Origin: Natronomonas sp.
GTDB taxonomy: Archaea > Halobacteriota > Halobacteria > Halobacteriales > Haloarculaceae
DNA: 7,010 bases
Direction of reading: 5' to 3'
NCBI GenBank assembly: GCA_007121575.1
Contig: SKKJ01000084.1
Span: forward strand, 1 to 7,010
Each line of letters begins with the position of its first letter. The stretch's first letter is position 1. Of the stretch, positions 1 through 6,263 are shown piece by piece. A model generated the notes under the pieces. It made no database searches, was not told the origin of the DNA, and saw only the letters and a program-made list of their open reading frames with translations. A program made the position numbers and the translations under genes.

Positions 1-1
1 A

Positions 2-109
2 ACCCGGCCGAAACTGCTTCGCGAGACGCTCGTCGAGATCGATCCGAGCCTTCCGGACCGCCTCGTCGATCGGTTCTCTCGCCTCGTCGATTCGCTCTTC
101 GAACCGTAG
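2..109 (+). CDS. C-terminal 35 codons of an unrecognised protein (5' partial)
   Basis: The window opens inside a reading frame that runs from base 2 to a TAG at 107-109. The predicted tail begins TRPKLLRETLVEIDPSLPDR and ends DSLFEP. It is amphipathic and charged, and about 77% of codons end in G or C, which suits a haloarchaeal coding frame. The other two forward frames are also open here, but their products are rich in Arg and Ser, as expected of off-frame readings of haloarchaeal genes. I do not recognise the family. It lies 75 bp upstream of nosL on the same strand, but nosL appears to have its own promoter, so the two need not share a transcript. Whether the gene is real depends on sequence to the left of the window. 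Confidence 0.5.
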   Translation, partial: TRPKLLRETLVEIDPSLPDRLVDRFSRLVDSLFEP

Positions 110-143
110 CGTCGCAGCGCATCGACGAACCGTTTTCAGAAGT

Positions 144-161
144 GTACCAGACAGCATATAC
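144..161 (+). promoter_or_regulatory. Candidate nosL core promoter with upstream GTACCAGACAG element
   Basis: An AT-rich box, CATATA, lies at 155-160, about 27 bases before the nosL ATG at 185. Archaeal transcription usually starts 24-28 bases downstream of the TATA centre, so the transcript should begin at or next to the ATG. That is the leaderless arrangement common in haloarchaea, and no Shine-Dalgarno sequence is seen. Directly upstream, GTACCAGACAG (144-154) sits where BRE or an activator would bind. The same GTACCArAC core occurs twice more in the window, both times upstream of nosD1. The TATA call comes from sequence position only. Confidence 0.5.
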
Positions 162-184
162 TTTCGACTACCGTATAGACAGCT

Positions 185-808
185 ATGGACGAACGACGGC
201 CTCATAGCGCGGAGAAGCGGCGTTTCCACGGCTCCGGCCACACACGGCGGACGGTGTTGACAACGATCGTCGTCGGCGGGGTCGGGTCCCTCGCGGGGTG
301 TCTCGGTGGCGATTCCGAGACACCGGATCCGATCGCGCTCGACGACGGCCAAGAGTGTGACAACTGCGGGATGCGAATCGAGATGCATCCGGGACCGGTG
401 GGTGAAGCCTTCTACGGCGACGATATTCCCCCTTCACTTCCGGAGGATCGCAAAAACGGCGTCGCATGGTTCTGCAGTTCGATGTGTACGTACAACTTCA
501 TCCTCGAAAACGAAGAGCGAGGATACGAGCCGCAGATCGCGTACGGGACGGATTACTCGCGCGTCCAGTACGAGATCCGCCAGGACGGCGGCACACAAGT
601 CATTAGTGCCCATCTCGAAGCCGACGCGTTCGCGAATCTACAGGATCTCACGTTCGTCGCCAACAGTGAGGTCGAGGGGGCGATGGGTGGTTCGCTCATC
701 GGATTCAGCGACGCGGATGACGCGGCCGCGTTCGCCGACGAGTACGGCGGCGAGTTACTCACACACGATGAGATCACGCGGGAAGTGCTCTCGGGCATCG
801 GGATGTAA
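185..808 (+). CDS. nosL: NosL-type copper chaperone lipoprotein, Tat-exported
   Basis: This 207-residue protein belongs to the NosL family of membrane-anchored copper chaperones, which bind Cu(I) and supply the NosDFY/NosZ maturation pathway. The N-terminus has a twin-arginine signal (TRRTVL, residues 20-25), a hydrophobic stretch and a lipobox LAGC with the lipid-acceptor Cys at 39. This predicts export of a folded protein and anchoring on the outer face of the membrane. The mature part carries CDNCGM (58-63) followed by HPGPVGEAFY (68-77), a second cysteine pair at C97 and C101 (WFCSSMC), a TDY block (122-124), Met167 in the position of the family PMG motif, and the C-terminal AAFADEYGG signature (181-189). 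The ATG at 185 is the only ATG upstream of the twin arginines and fits the predicted leaderless start. The gene is transcribed towards nosY1 and ends 19 bp from its stop. It is a full-length, intact NosL. Assigning copper as the ligand rests on the family. Confidence 0.93.
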   Translation: MDERRPHSAEKRRFHGSGHTRRTVLTTIVVGGVGSLAGCLGGDSETPDPIALDDGQECDNCGMRIEMHPGPVGEAFYGDDIPPSLPEDRKNGVAWFCSSMCTYNFILENEERGYEPQIAYGTDYSRVQYEIRQDGGTQVISAHLEADAFANLQDLTFVANSEVEGAMGGSLIGFSDADDAAAFADEYGGELLTHDEITREVLSGIGM

Positions 809-827
809 CGACAGAAGATCGTTTGCA

Positions 828-1703
828 CTATTTTCGAACGGCCAGCGTCGCGATAGCAAGCGAGCCGAGCCACCAGCCGAAGAGTCCGACAACACTGGCC
901 AACGGAGACGCAGCTCGGGGACCGGTTCCCGAAGTCGCGGCGACGGTCGTTTCGAGCACCAAGCCTCGGTACGCGCTCAGCGGACTGATGGCGAGCGAAC
1001 CCAGCAGGGAAGCTTCATCGATCATTCCACGCGAAAGCGCGAAGACGAGAGCGATATCCGCGAGGAAAAGCACCGCTAACAGCACAAGCCCAGTCAGTGC
1101 GAGCGCGGTTCGAGCCGTCCCAGCGAGCGCGGAGATCGCGACCGCGACCGCGAGCATGACCAAGGCGAACCACGTCGTTAAGACGATAAATCGAAGGAAT
1201 AACATCGGCGAGTCGACCCCGGTATGTGTCGCATAAAACACGGGGCTGTATGGTTCAATGAGCAAAATCGGATAGATGAGAAACGACAGTGCGACCGAAA
1301 TCACCGCAGCCAATCCGATCGCTCGGCCGACGTAGACGCCGAGGATGATTTGCCACGAAGCGACGGGATACGTCCGTAACACCGCGAGGACGCCACGGCG
1401 CTTGTCGCCGAGAATCGCCTGGTAGCCGAACACGAGCGCGATGACGGGAATCAGAAGTTGCAGCGGCGTCAGTAGATCGATGATCGTCGAGATATATCCC
1501 GCACCCATCCCGCCGCCGAACCACGCGATCGCAAACAGCACCGCGACGAGCCCGAAGAAAAACCCGAGCGTAGTTCGGTTGATCACGGCTGTCGAAAGCT
1601 CTCGTCGAACGAGCGTTCTGAGGATTGTGATCGTGTTTGGCGAGCGCGCGTCATCGATCGTCGTCCGTTCGCTCTCCGGTACCGATTCAAGGGAGGTCCT
1701 CAT
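828..1703 (-). CDS. nosY: NosY-type ABC transporter permease, module 1
   Basis: This 291-residue membrane protein is the permease of the first NosDFY module. After a hydrophilic N-terminus of about 23 residues that NosY2 lacks, there are six hydrophobic segments near residues 45-64, 70-96, 117-150, 167-194, 198-222 and 268-288. Landmarks shared with NosY2 include GGGYxxTxxDLLxPLxLLxP, the charged loop before LRTYP (109-113), GVDSPxLFxRFI (162-173) and AYRGLVLE (244-251). These mark an ABC-2-like NosY permease, which in characterised systems pairs with NosF and holds NosD on the outer face. The ATG overlaps the nosF1 stop in an ATGA (1700-1703), so the two are probably translationally coupled. 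It is the last gene of the minus-strand array and converges on nosL. The transported or mechanically coupled species cannot be read from the sequence. Confidence 0.9.
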   Translation of the reverse strand: MRTSLESVPESERTTIDDARSPNTITILRTLVRRELSTAVINRTTLGFFFGLVAVLFAIAWFGGGMGAGYISTIIDLLTPLQLLIPVIALVFGYQAILGDKRRGVLAVLRTYPVASWQIILGVYVGRAIGLAAVISVALSFLIYPILLIEPYSPVFYATHTGVDSPMLFLRFIVLTTWFALVMLAVAVAISALAGTARTALALTGLVLLAVLFLADIALVFALSRGMIDEASLLGSLAISPLSAYRGLVLETTVAATSGTGPRAASPLASVVGLFGWWLGSLAIATLAVRK

Positions 1704-2446
1704 GCGGTCTCACCTCGAACGGTGACGGTCCCGGCCTCACCGGAGATCGCCGCTTCGAACGCGTCAAGCAGCGATTCCACCCCCAGCTCCGAGCAGATCA
1801 GCGCTGGCGATCCGTCCCTCGCGACGGTTCCATCGTCGAGTAAGAGAACCCGATCGGCGGTCCGTTCGACCAACGCCAGATCGTGAGAGCTCAAAAGCAC
1901 CGCCGCGCCCGTTTCGGTGAGCTCTTCGGCGACCTCGAAGATTCGAACGCTCATTCCCGGGTCGAGCCCGCTCGCCGGCTCATCGAGAACGACGAGCGGT
2001 GGGTCACCGACGGTCGCTTGCGCGATCCCGGCGAGCCGTGTCATCCCGCCGGAGAGATCCTCGACGGCCCGATCGGCGGCCGCGGTGAGTCCGACCTGTT
2101 CGAGCCGCGCGTCAGCATCCAGTTCGCTTTCGTCGACCAGTGATCCATAGAACGTGATCGCCTCTTTGACGGTCTGTCCCGGTCGAAACGCCGGATGTTG
2201 CTGGAGATATCCGATCGGTCGCGATGCGGCCGGACCGTTGTACCGAATCTCTCCTCGCGCCGGGTCGTGTAATCCGACGATCGCTTTGAGCAGCGTCGTC
2301 TTCCCGGCCCCGTTCGGGCCGATGATCGCGGTCACCTCGCCGGATCGAATGTCGAAGGAAACGTCATCCAACACGTCGATCGATCCGTACGAGTGACCGA
2401 CCTTCGAAAGCGTCAGTGTCGGTGTTTCTCGTGATATTTCAGTCAT
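1700..2446 (-). CDS. nosF: NosF-type ABC transporter ATPase, module 1
   Basis: This cytoplasmic ATPase powers the NosDFY complex. From the preferred ATG at 2446 it has 248 residues, with Walker A GPNGAGKTT (about 43-51), Q-loop in GYLQQHP (about 80-86), signature LSGGM (131-135), Walker B LVVLDEP (151-157), D-loop SGLD (159-162) and the switch His188 in SSHD. All catalytic motifs are intact. An in-frame ATG at 2455 would add MYI. I prefer 2446 because GGAG (2460-2457, read on the minus strand) lies 10 bases before it but only 1 base before the 2455 ATG, and because nosF2 also starts at its fourth codon by the same logic. The start overlaps the end of nosD1 by 8 bases, and the stop overlaps nosY1 by 4. 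The residues after the switch His resemble NosF2 and probably serve subunit contact. Confidence 0.93.
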   Translation of the reverse strand: MTEISRETPTLTLSKVGHSYGSIDVLDDVSFDIRSGEVTAIIGPNGAGKTTLLKAIVGLHDPARGEIRYNGPAASRPIGYLQQHPAFRPGQTVKEAITFYGSLVDESELDADARLEQVGLTAAADRAVEDLSGGMTRLAGIAQATVGDPPLVVLDEPASGLDPGMSVRIFEVAEELTETGAAVLLSSHDLALVERTADRVLLLDDGTVARDGSPALICSELGVESLLDAFEAAISGEAGTVTVRGETA

Positions 2447-4460
2447 GATGTACATTCTCCGTCCGTTGGCCGCCGGACTGACAAACGGGCTCGATATCCG
2501 TTCGGCCGTGTCGTTCGAACCACGCCTCGTTCGCCGGCGAGCACAGCGGAGCGACGTCGATCACGCCGTCTGCGCGCATGCCGGGAACCGACCCCTCGAA
2601 CCCAGCCAGGGCGTCGAGTGCGGGTGCCTGCGCTAACGTGTTCGCGCCATCGACCCGGTGAAGCCTCCCATCGATGGGATCGGTCGGCGTGTACGGTCGC
2701 TGAATGACTGCTCCGTCGGTCGTACCGATCGCACCTTCCCAGTAGTTCCCCTCTCCGTTATGCGTCCAGACACGAAGCCGTCCACTGCTGATCGGGACGT
2801 GTCTGTCGTTTCCGACGAAGTCGTTTCGCGTCACTCGGTTCGTCGGCAACAGCGCCCACGTTTCGACCCCGTTTCGGTTATCGACGATGACGTTGCGCTC
2901 GAAGATCGAGGCGGTGGCATCGATCCGCATCCCGAGATCGTTCTCTGAAAGGACGTTATCGGCGACGTAGCTGTCGGACCCACCGACGCTAATCGCGGTC
3001 CATGTCTCCGTGATTTCATTGCCCACGATCCCGTTGCCCTGCGGACCGGTCATCACGTAAATGCCGGTCTGTTCCTGTCCGGAGATCGCGTTATCCGCGA
3101 GAAGCGCATCGGACGTGAACATGAGGTGAACCCCCATGCGATTGTCGTACATCTCGTTGTTCCGCACGACGATCCCGTCGGCGCGGTGGGTGTATACCCC
3201 ATCGAGGCCTCCGATGAACGTCGAGTGTTCGACGACGCCCACAGACCGCATCGCGGCCACTCCCATGTGGCCCTCACGATAGTTCGCACTTCCGTTGACG
3301 GTCACGTTCGAGACGACGAAGTCGGGCGAATCTCGGACGATCACGCCGGCCGCATCGGTGTGAATCTCCGTATCGGCGACGAGAACCCCGTCCGCCGTCG
3401 TAATCGAAACCGCCGAATCGCCGCCCGCATAATCATCGTCGATGGCGGCGTCCCACGAATCATCTCCGTCGGTATCGCCGTGATCATGCCCGCCCGTGCC
3501 GCTGAACCCGCCGTGTGCGTGATCGTCAGTCACGGTCGGACCGGGTGTCGTATCGCCGACGCCCGAGATCGCCACACCGACGATCGCGGTTTCCGGCGCG
3601 GTAACGGTAACCACGGTGCCGTTTCCGTCGCCTTCGATTCGCGCATCGCCGCTCCCTCGAAGCGTCACTGGATGATCGATTTCGATTGGGCCGGAATGGG
3701 TACCGTTCGGGACGAGAACCGTCGTATTCGACGGCGCTGCGTCGATCGCATCCTGAAGTGTCGTTCCGTTTTCACCGACGACCGCGCCCACAGGTCGGTC
3801 AGCGAGTTCCATTCGCCTCACGACAGATCGATCGGCCTCATCGCGATGTCCATCGAGACGAGTCCGGACCGTTTCGGCGTCATCGACTTCAACGTCCGAC
3901 TGGAGGACTGCGTCCCATTCAACGACGGTGCCACCGTACTCCTCGGTGAACGCTTCGGCGGATTCCGCGGTGCGAAACGGCACGATCGTCTCCCCAGAGG
4001 GCGTTCGAGCTTCGCTGTCGATGACGTAGTACGCCTCATCAGCCGCGATCCATCCCGGTGAGAGACGTGTTTCAGGTAATCCGTCCGCGGTTAATCGGAT
4101 CCCGCGCGACGTGTAGTCGGTGACGTACGCGACGGTCGGGAACCCGAACTGCTGTTCGTGCGTCGGCTCTCGGTGTGCTGTGACGAACGACTCGATCCCG
4201 TAGTAGCCGACGACGTAGGGATACTGCGAATAAAACACCTGCATTCGAGGAAGTTCGACGTCGACCGACTCGTCTTCGAGACGCAGTTCGTCTTCGAGCG
4301 TGAGGCCTATTGCGACCGTCTCATCGAACGCAACCGGCTCAGGGGTTGCAGTGCCGAAATCGGCAACGAAGAGCCCGATCGAACCACCGAGGAGGACCAC
4401 CCCGACACCGATGAGGAGGAGCGTTCCGCTGGTCAGTTCAGATGACGTTCGGTCCGTCAT
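2439..4460 (-). CDS. nosD: NosD-type copper-maturation protein with N-terminal NosL-like segment, module 1
   Basis: From the ATG at 4460 this is 673 residues. A short charged N-terminus leads into one hydrophobic segment (about 13-33) that serves as signal or anchor, placing the rest outside the membrane. Residues about 71-186 resemble NosL: AYVTDY (111-116), an EAYYVIDSEA stretch, then AEAFTEEYGG (168-177), but with PSG where NosL has PMG and with no cysteines. A right-handed beta-helix of Asn-rich coils follows (about 235-555), with a His/Asp-rich insertion at 312-348. The C-terminus carries GNYWEG (571-576), PYTPTDPIDGR and SVPGMR, typical of NosD, and two cysteines (C640, C660). An upstream in-frame ATG at 4511 would add MYQTIQYRYSLIQLYGE. 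I reject it because that stretch is AT-rich, sits before the hydrophobic signal and overlaps the likely promoter. In known systems NosD receives copper from NosL and docks on NosFY. Its stop overlaps the nosF1 start. Confidence 0.92.
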   Translation of the reverse strand: MTDRTSSELTSGTLLLIGVGVVLLGGSIGLFVADFGTATPEPVAFDETVAIGLTLEDELRLEDESVDVELPRMQVFYSQYPYVVGYYGIESFVTAHREPTHEQQFGFPTVAYVTDYTSRGIRLTADGLPETRLSPGWIAADEAYYVIDSEARTPSGETIVPFRTAESAEAFTEEYGGTVVEWDAVLQSDVEVDDAETVRTRLDGHRDEADRSVVRRMELADRPVGAVVGENGTTLQDAIDAAPSNTTVLVPNGTHSGPIEIDHPVTLRGSGDARIEGDGNGTVVTVTAPETAIVGVAISGVGDTTPGPTVTDDHAHGGFSGTGGHDHGDTDGDDSWDAAIDDDYAGGDSAVSITTADGVLVADTEIHTDAAGVIVRDSPDFVVSNVTVNGSANYREGHMGVAAMRSVGVVEHSTFIGGLDGVYTHRADGIVVRNNEMYDNRMGVHLMFTSDALLADNAISGQEQTGIYVMTGPQGNGIVGNEITETWTAISVGGSDSYVADNVLSENDLGMRIDATASIFERNVIVDNRNGVETWALLPTNRVTRNDFVGNDRHVPISSGRLRVWTHNGEGNYWEGAIGTTDGAVIQRPYTPTDPIDGRLHRVDGANTLAQAPALDALAGFEGSVPGMRADGVIDVAPLCSPANEAWFERHGRTDIEPVCQSGGQRTENVHHD

Positions 4461-4463
4461 TTC

Positions 4464-4510
4464 ACCATACAGTTGTATCAGGGAGTATCGGTATTGTATG
4501 GTTTGGTACA
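4464..4510 (-). promoter_or_regulatory. Candidate nosD1 promoter with 8-bp inverted repeat flanking the start region
   Basis: Read on the minus strand, TGTACCAAACC (4510-4500) is followed by an AT-rich ATACAATA box (4499-4492). Its centre lies about 35 bases before the nosD1 ATG at 4460, predicting a 5' leader of about 10 bases. ACCATACA (4464-4471) and TGTATGGT (4495-4502) form a perfect 8-bp inverted repeat. One arm covers the TATA-like box and the other the expected start site, with centres 31 bp apart, close to three helical turns. GGTGA (4466-4462) stands only one base before the ATG, too close for a normal Shine-Dalgarno. This promoter would let module 1 be transcribed separately from module 2. 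Confidence 0.4.
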
Positions 4511-4596
4511 TACGTCGAAAGATAGCAGACTACGGACATACCCAGTTCAGCGAAGACCACTCGTTTCACGAGAGAACGTTCGCCGTTCGGCCTCTT

Positions 4597-4610
4597 GTAC
4601 AGTCTGGTAC
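4597..4610 (-). promoter_or_regulatory. GTACCAGACTGTAC element between nosY2 and nosD1
   Basis: Read on the minus strand, GTACCAGACTGTAC repeats the GTACCArAC core found before nosL and before nosD1. It consists of two GTAC palindromes six bases apart around CAGACTG. It lies 38 bp beyond the nosY2 stop and about 140 bp before the nosD1 ATG, with no clear TATA box directly after it. It could be a distal regulator site for nosD1. If nosY2 is really frameshifted (see findings), it would instead fall in coding sequence. Confidence 0.3.
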
Positions 4611-4628
4611 GATCGTCGTATCACGATC
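4611..4628 (-). repeat. 6-bp inverted repeat just past nosY2
   Basis: GATCGT (4611-4616) and ACGATC (4623-4628) are perfect inverted arms around a 6-base spacer, 19 bp beyond the nosY2 stop. In RNA this could form a short hairpin at the end of the module 2 transcript. No T-run follows, so it is not a convincing terminator. GATC-type palindromes are common in GC-rich haloarchaeal DNA, so chance is quite possible. Confidence 0.3.
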
Positions 4629-4647
4629 AGTAACGGCCACAGCGTGT

Positions 4648-5541
4648 TCAGCCGCGTCGTCGGAGACGTGCCCAAAGCCGTCGTCGTAACCCGAGCGACC
4701 TCGCTCGATCGAGCGCGTTCTGGAGCAACAGCGCCGGCCGTCGGTCGAGGCCGAACCAAACGATCAGAAGGCTCACGCCGAGCCATCCGCCGAGTCCGAA
4801 CACGGCCGCAGGAACGTTGATCGCGTTCGATCGGTCGGTCACTACGCCGACGACCGATTCGAGAACGAGCCCACGGTACGCAGCATTCGGACCCACAGCA
4901 AGAACCGTCCCAAGAAGATCATCGCTGATCGAGCCGGCCGATAGTCCAAGTAGCGCCACCAAGTCGCCACCGGCGACGACGGCAACGAGAACGGCGAGGG
5001 CAGCCGCAAGCGCCGCCCGAGAGTTCCGAACGAGAACGGAGACGGCCATCGCCATCGCCAACACGACGGCCCCGAAACAGAGCGTTAGCGCGATAAACCG
5101 AACGAAGAGGATCGGTGAATCGACGCCGTGGTGAACGGCAAAGACCCGGGATTCGGGCCCACCGATCTGTGAGACGGCGAGTCCGACCGCGACGAGCGGG
5201 CCGCCGACAATCCCCGCGAGGCCGACGAATCGGCCCGCGAACACCCCCGCGACCAGCGCGGATTTCGAGAGCGGGTACGTTCGCAGGACGGGACGGTCGT
5301 CGTTTTCGCCACTGAACGCTCGATACCCGAGGGCGACCGCAACGAGCGGGACGAGCAACTCCAACGGTAAGAGCAAATCGACAGCGGTCGGGACATACCC
5401 CCCGCCGATGCCGCCGGCGACGCGAAGGACACCGACGAACACGAGCAGTAAGCCGGCCGAGAGCAACAGGTAACTCCGCGTTCGAACGACGGTTAACAGC
5501 TCCCGCCACGCGACGACACCGAACCCTCGAAATCGACTCAT
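4648..5541 (-). CDS. nosY: NosY-type ABC transporter permease, module 2
   Basis: This 297-residue membrane protein is a paralog of NosY1. Six hydrophobic segments fall near residues 24-42, 49-74, 95-124, 144-170, 175-200 and 243-264. It shares with NosY1 the GGGYVPTAVDLLLPLELL block (46-63), LRTYP (86-90), GVDSPILFVRFI (139-150) and AYRGLVLE (221-228). It lacks the hydrophilic N-terminal extension of NosY1. After the last membrane segment it has about 33 extra residues, very rich in arginine (RRRLWARLRRRG at the end), where NosY1 stops almost at once. The codons there have a lower G/C third position than the rest, so the tail may come from a small frameshift. Alternatively it is a basic cytoplasmic tail. 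The ATG overlaps the nosF2 stop in an ATGA (5538-5541). It is the last gene of module 2. Confidence 0.9.
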   Translation of the reverse strand: MSRFRGFGVVAWRELLTVVRTRSYLLLSAGLLLVFVGVLRVAGGIGGGYVPTAVDLLLPLELLVPLVAVALGYRAFSGENDDRPVLRTYPLSKSALVAGVFAGRFVGLAGIVGGPLVAVGLAVSQIGGPESRVFAVHHGVDSPILFVRFIALTLCFGAVVLAMAMAVSVLVRNSRAALAAALAVLVAVVAGGDLVALLGLSAGSISDDLLGTVLAVGPNAAYRGLVLESVVGVVTDRSNAINVPAAVFGLGGWLGVSLLIVWFGLDRRPALLLQNALDRARSLGLRRRLWARLRRRG

Positions 5542-6263
5542 TGCTCGCCTCCGAGAACGGAAACGCGGGCCGTATCGCCGACGATCGCGTTCAACACGCC
5601 GCGAAGCGAGTCGGTCCCGAACCGTGAAGAAAGCGTTTCAAGCGTGCCAGATGCAGCGACACGCCCCTGATGTAAGACGACCACTCGGTCGGCGGTTTCC
5701 TCGACTAGCGTCAGGTCGTGAGAGCTGAGCAGGACCGTTCGATCCTCGCTGGCGATCTCTGCTGCGGTTTCGAAGACGTACTCACTCATGTTCGGATCGA
5801 GCCCGCTCGCCGGCTCATCGAGGATGACGAGCGGGGGATCGCCGACGATCGCCTGAGCGATTCCGAGGAGCTGGCGCATTCCTCCGGAGAGGTTTTCCAC
5901 GTTTCGGCCAGCCGCGGCTTCGAGTCCAACCCGTTCGAGGAGTATCTCGGGGGCGGCTCCATCAACCAGTGCCGAATAGAACGCGAGCGTTTCAGCCGCG
6001 GTGAACCCCGAACGGAAGGTCGGTCGTTGGGGGAGATAGCCGATCGGCCGGTTCGTGTCCGGCCCCGTATAAGAGATCGAACCACCTGTCGGACGGAGAT
6101 CACCGACGATCGCTCGCAGAAGTGTCGTCTTCCCGGAGCCGTTCGGACCGATCACGGCGACGAGTTCGCCCGCGGGGATCGAAACGGAGATATCGGAGAG
6201 CACGTCGACGGTACCGAACGACTTCGCGACGCCGTCGAGTCGAAGCACCGAGCGATCGCTCAT
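5538..6263 (-). CDS. nosF: NosF-type ABC transporter ATPase, module 2
   Basis: This cytoplasmic ATPase is the partner of NosY2, 241 residues from the ATG at 6263. Motifs are Walker A GPNGSGKTT (39-47), Q-loop Q79 in GYLPQRP, signature LSGGM (125-129), Walker B LVILDEP (145-151), SGLD (153-156) and the switch His182. All are intact, so it should hydrolyse ATP. The ATG at 6263 overlaps the nosD2 stop in an ATGA (6260-6263), which decides the start. A GTG three codons upstream (6272) is possible but would be odd beside that coupling. It is clearly a paralog of NosF1 over its whole length, including an identical 26-base stretch over the Walker B/D-loop codons. The stop overlaps nosY2 by four bases. 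Confidence 0.93.
   Translation of the reverse strand: MSDRSVLRLDGVAKSFGTVDVLSDISVSIPAGELVAVIGPNGSGKTTLLRAIVGDLRPTGGSISYTGPDTNRPIGYLPQRPTFRSGFTAAETLAFYSALVDGAAPEILLERVGLEAAAGRNVENLSGGMRQLLGIAQAIVGDPPLVILDEPASGLDPNMSEYVFETAAEIASEDRTVLLSSHDLTLVEETADRVVVLHQGRVAASGTLETLSSRFGTDSLRGVLNAIVGDTARVSVLGGEQ

Noticed and set aside
809..827. Intrinsic terminator between nosL and nosY1
   Set aside because: There is no stem-loop in the 19 bases, and the only T-run (831-834) is short. It is too weak to annotate.
306..1079. 257-codon + strand frame overlapping nosL and nosY1
   Set aside because: The product is Arg/Ser-rich and spans the ends of two real genes on opposite strands. It is an off-frame shadow.
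3126..4061. 311-codon open frame on the + strand, antisense to nosD1
   Set aside because: It is rich in Arg, His and Ile with no recognisable domain and lies wholly inside a well-supported nosD. Long antisense frames are usual in GC-rich haloarchaeal genes.
4461..4511. N-terminal extension of nosD1 from the ATG at 4511
   Set aside because: The stretch is AT-rich, contains the TATA-like box and inverted repeat, and would put 17 odd residues before an otherwise normal signal/anchor.
4574..4588. A CGAAC-N4-GTTCG type anaerobic regulator site
   Set aside because: GAAC and GTTC half sites are present, but their spacing here is 0 or 7 bases rather than 4, so the motif is not met.
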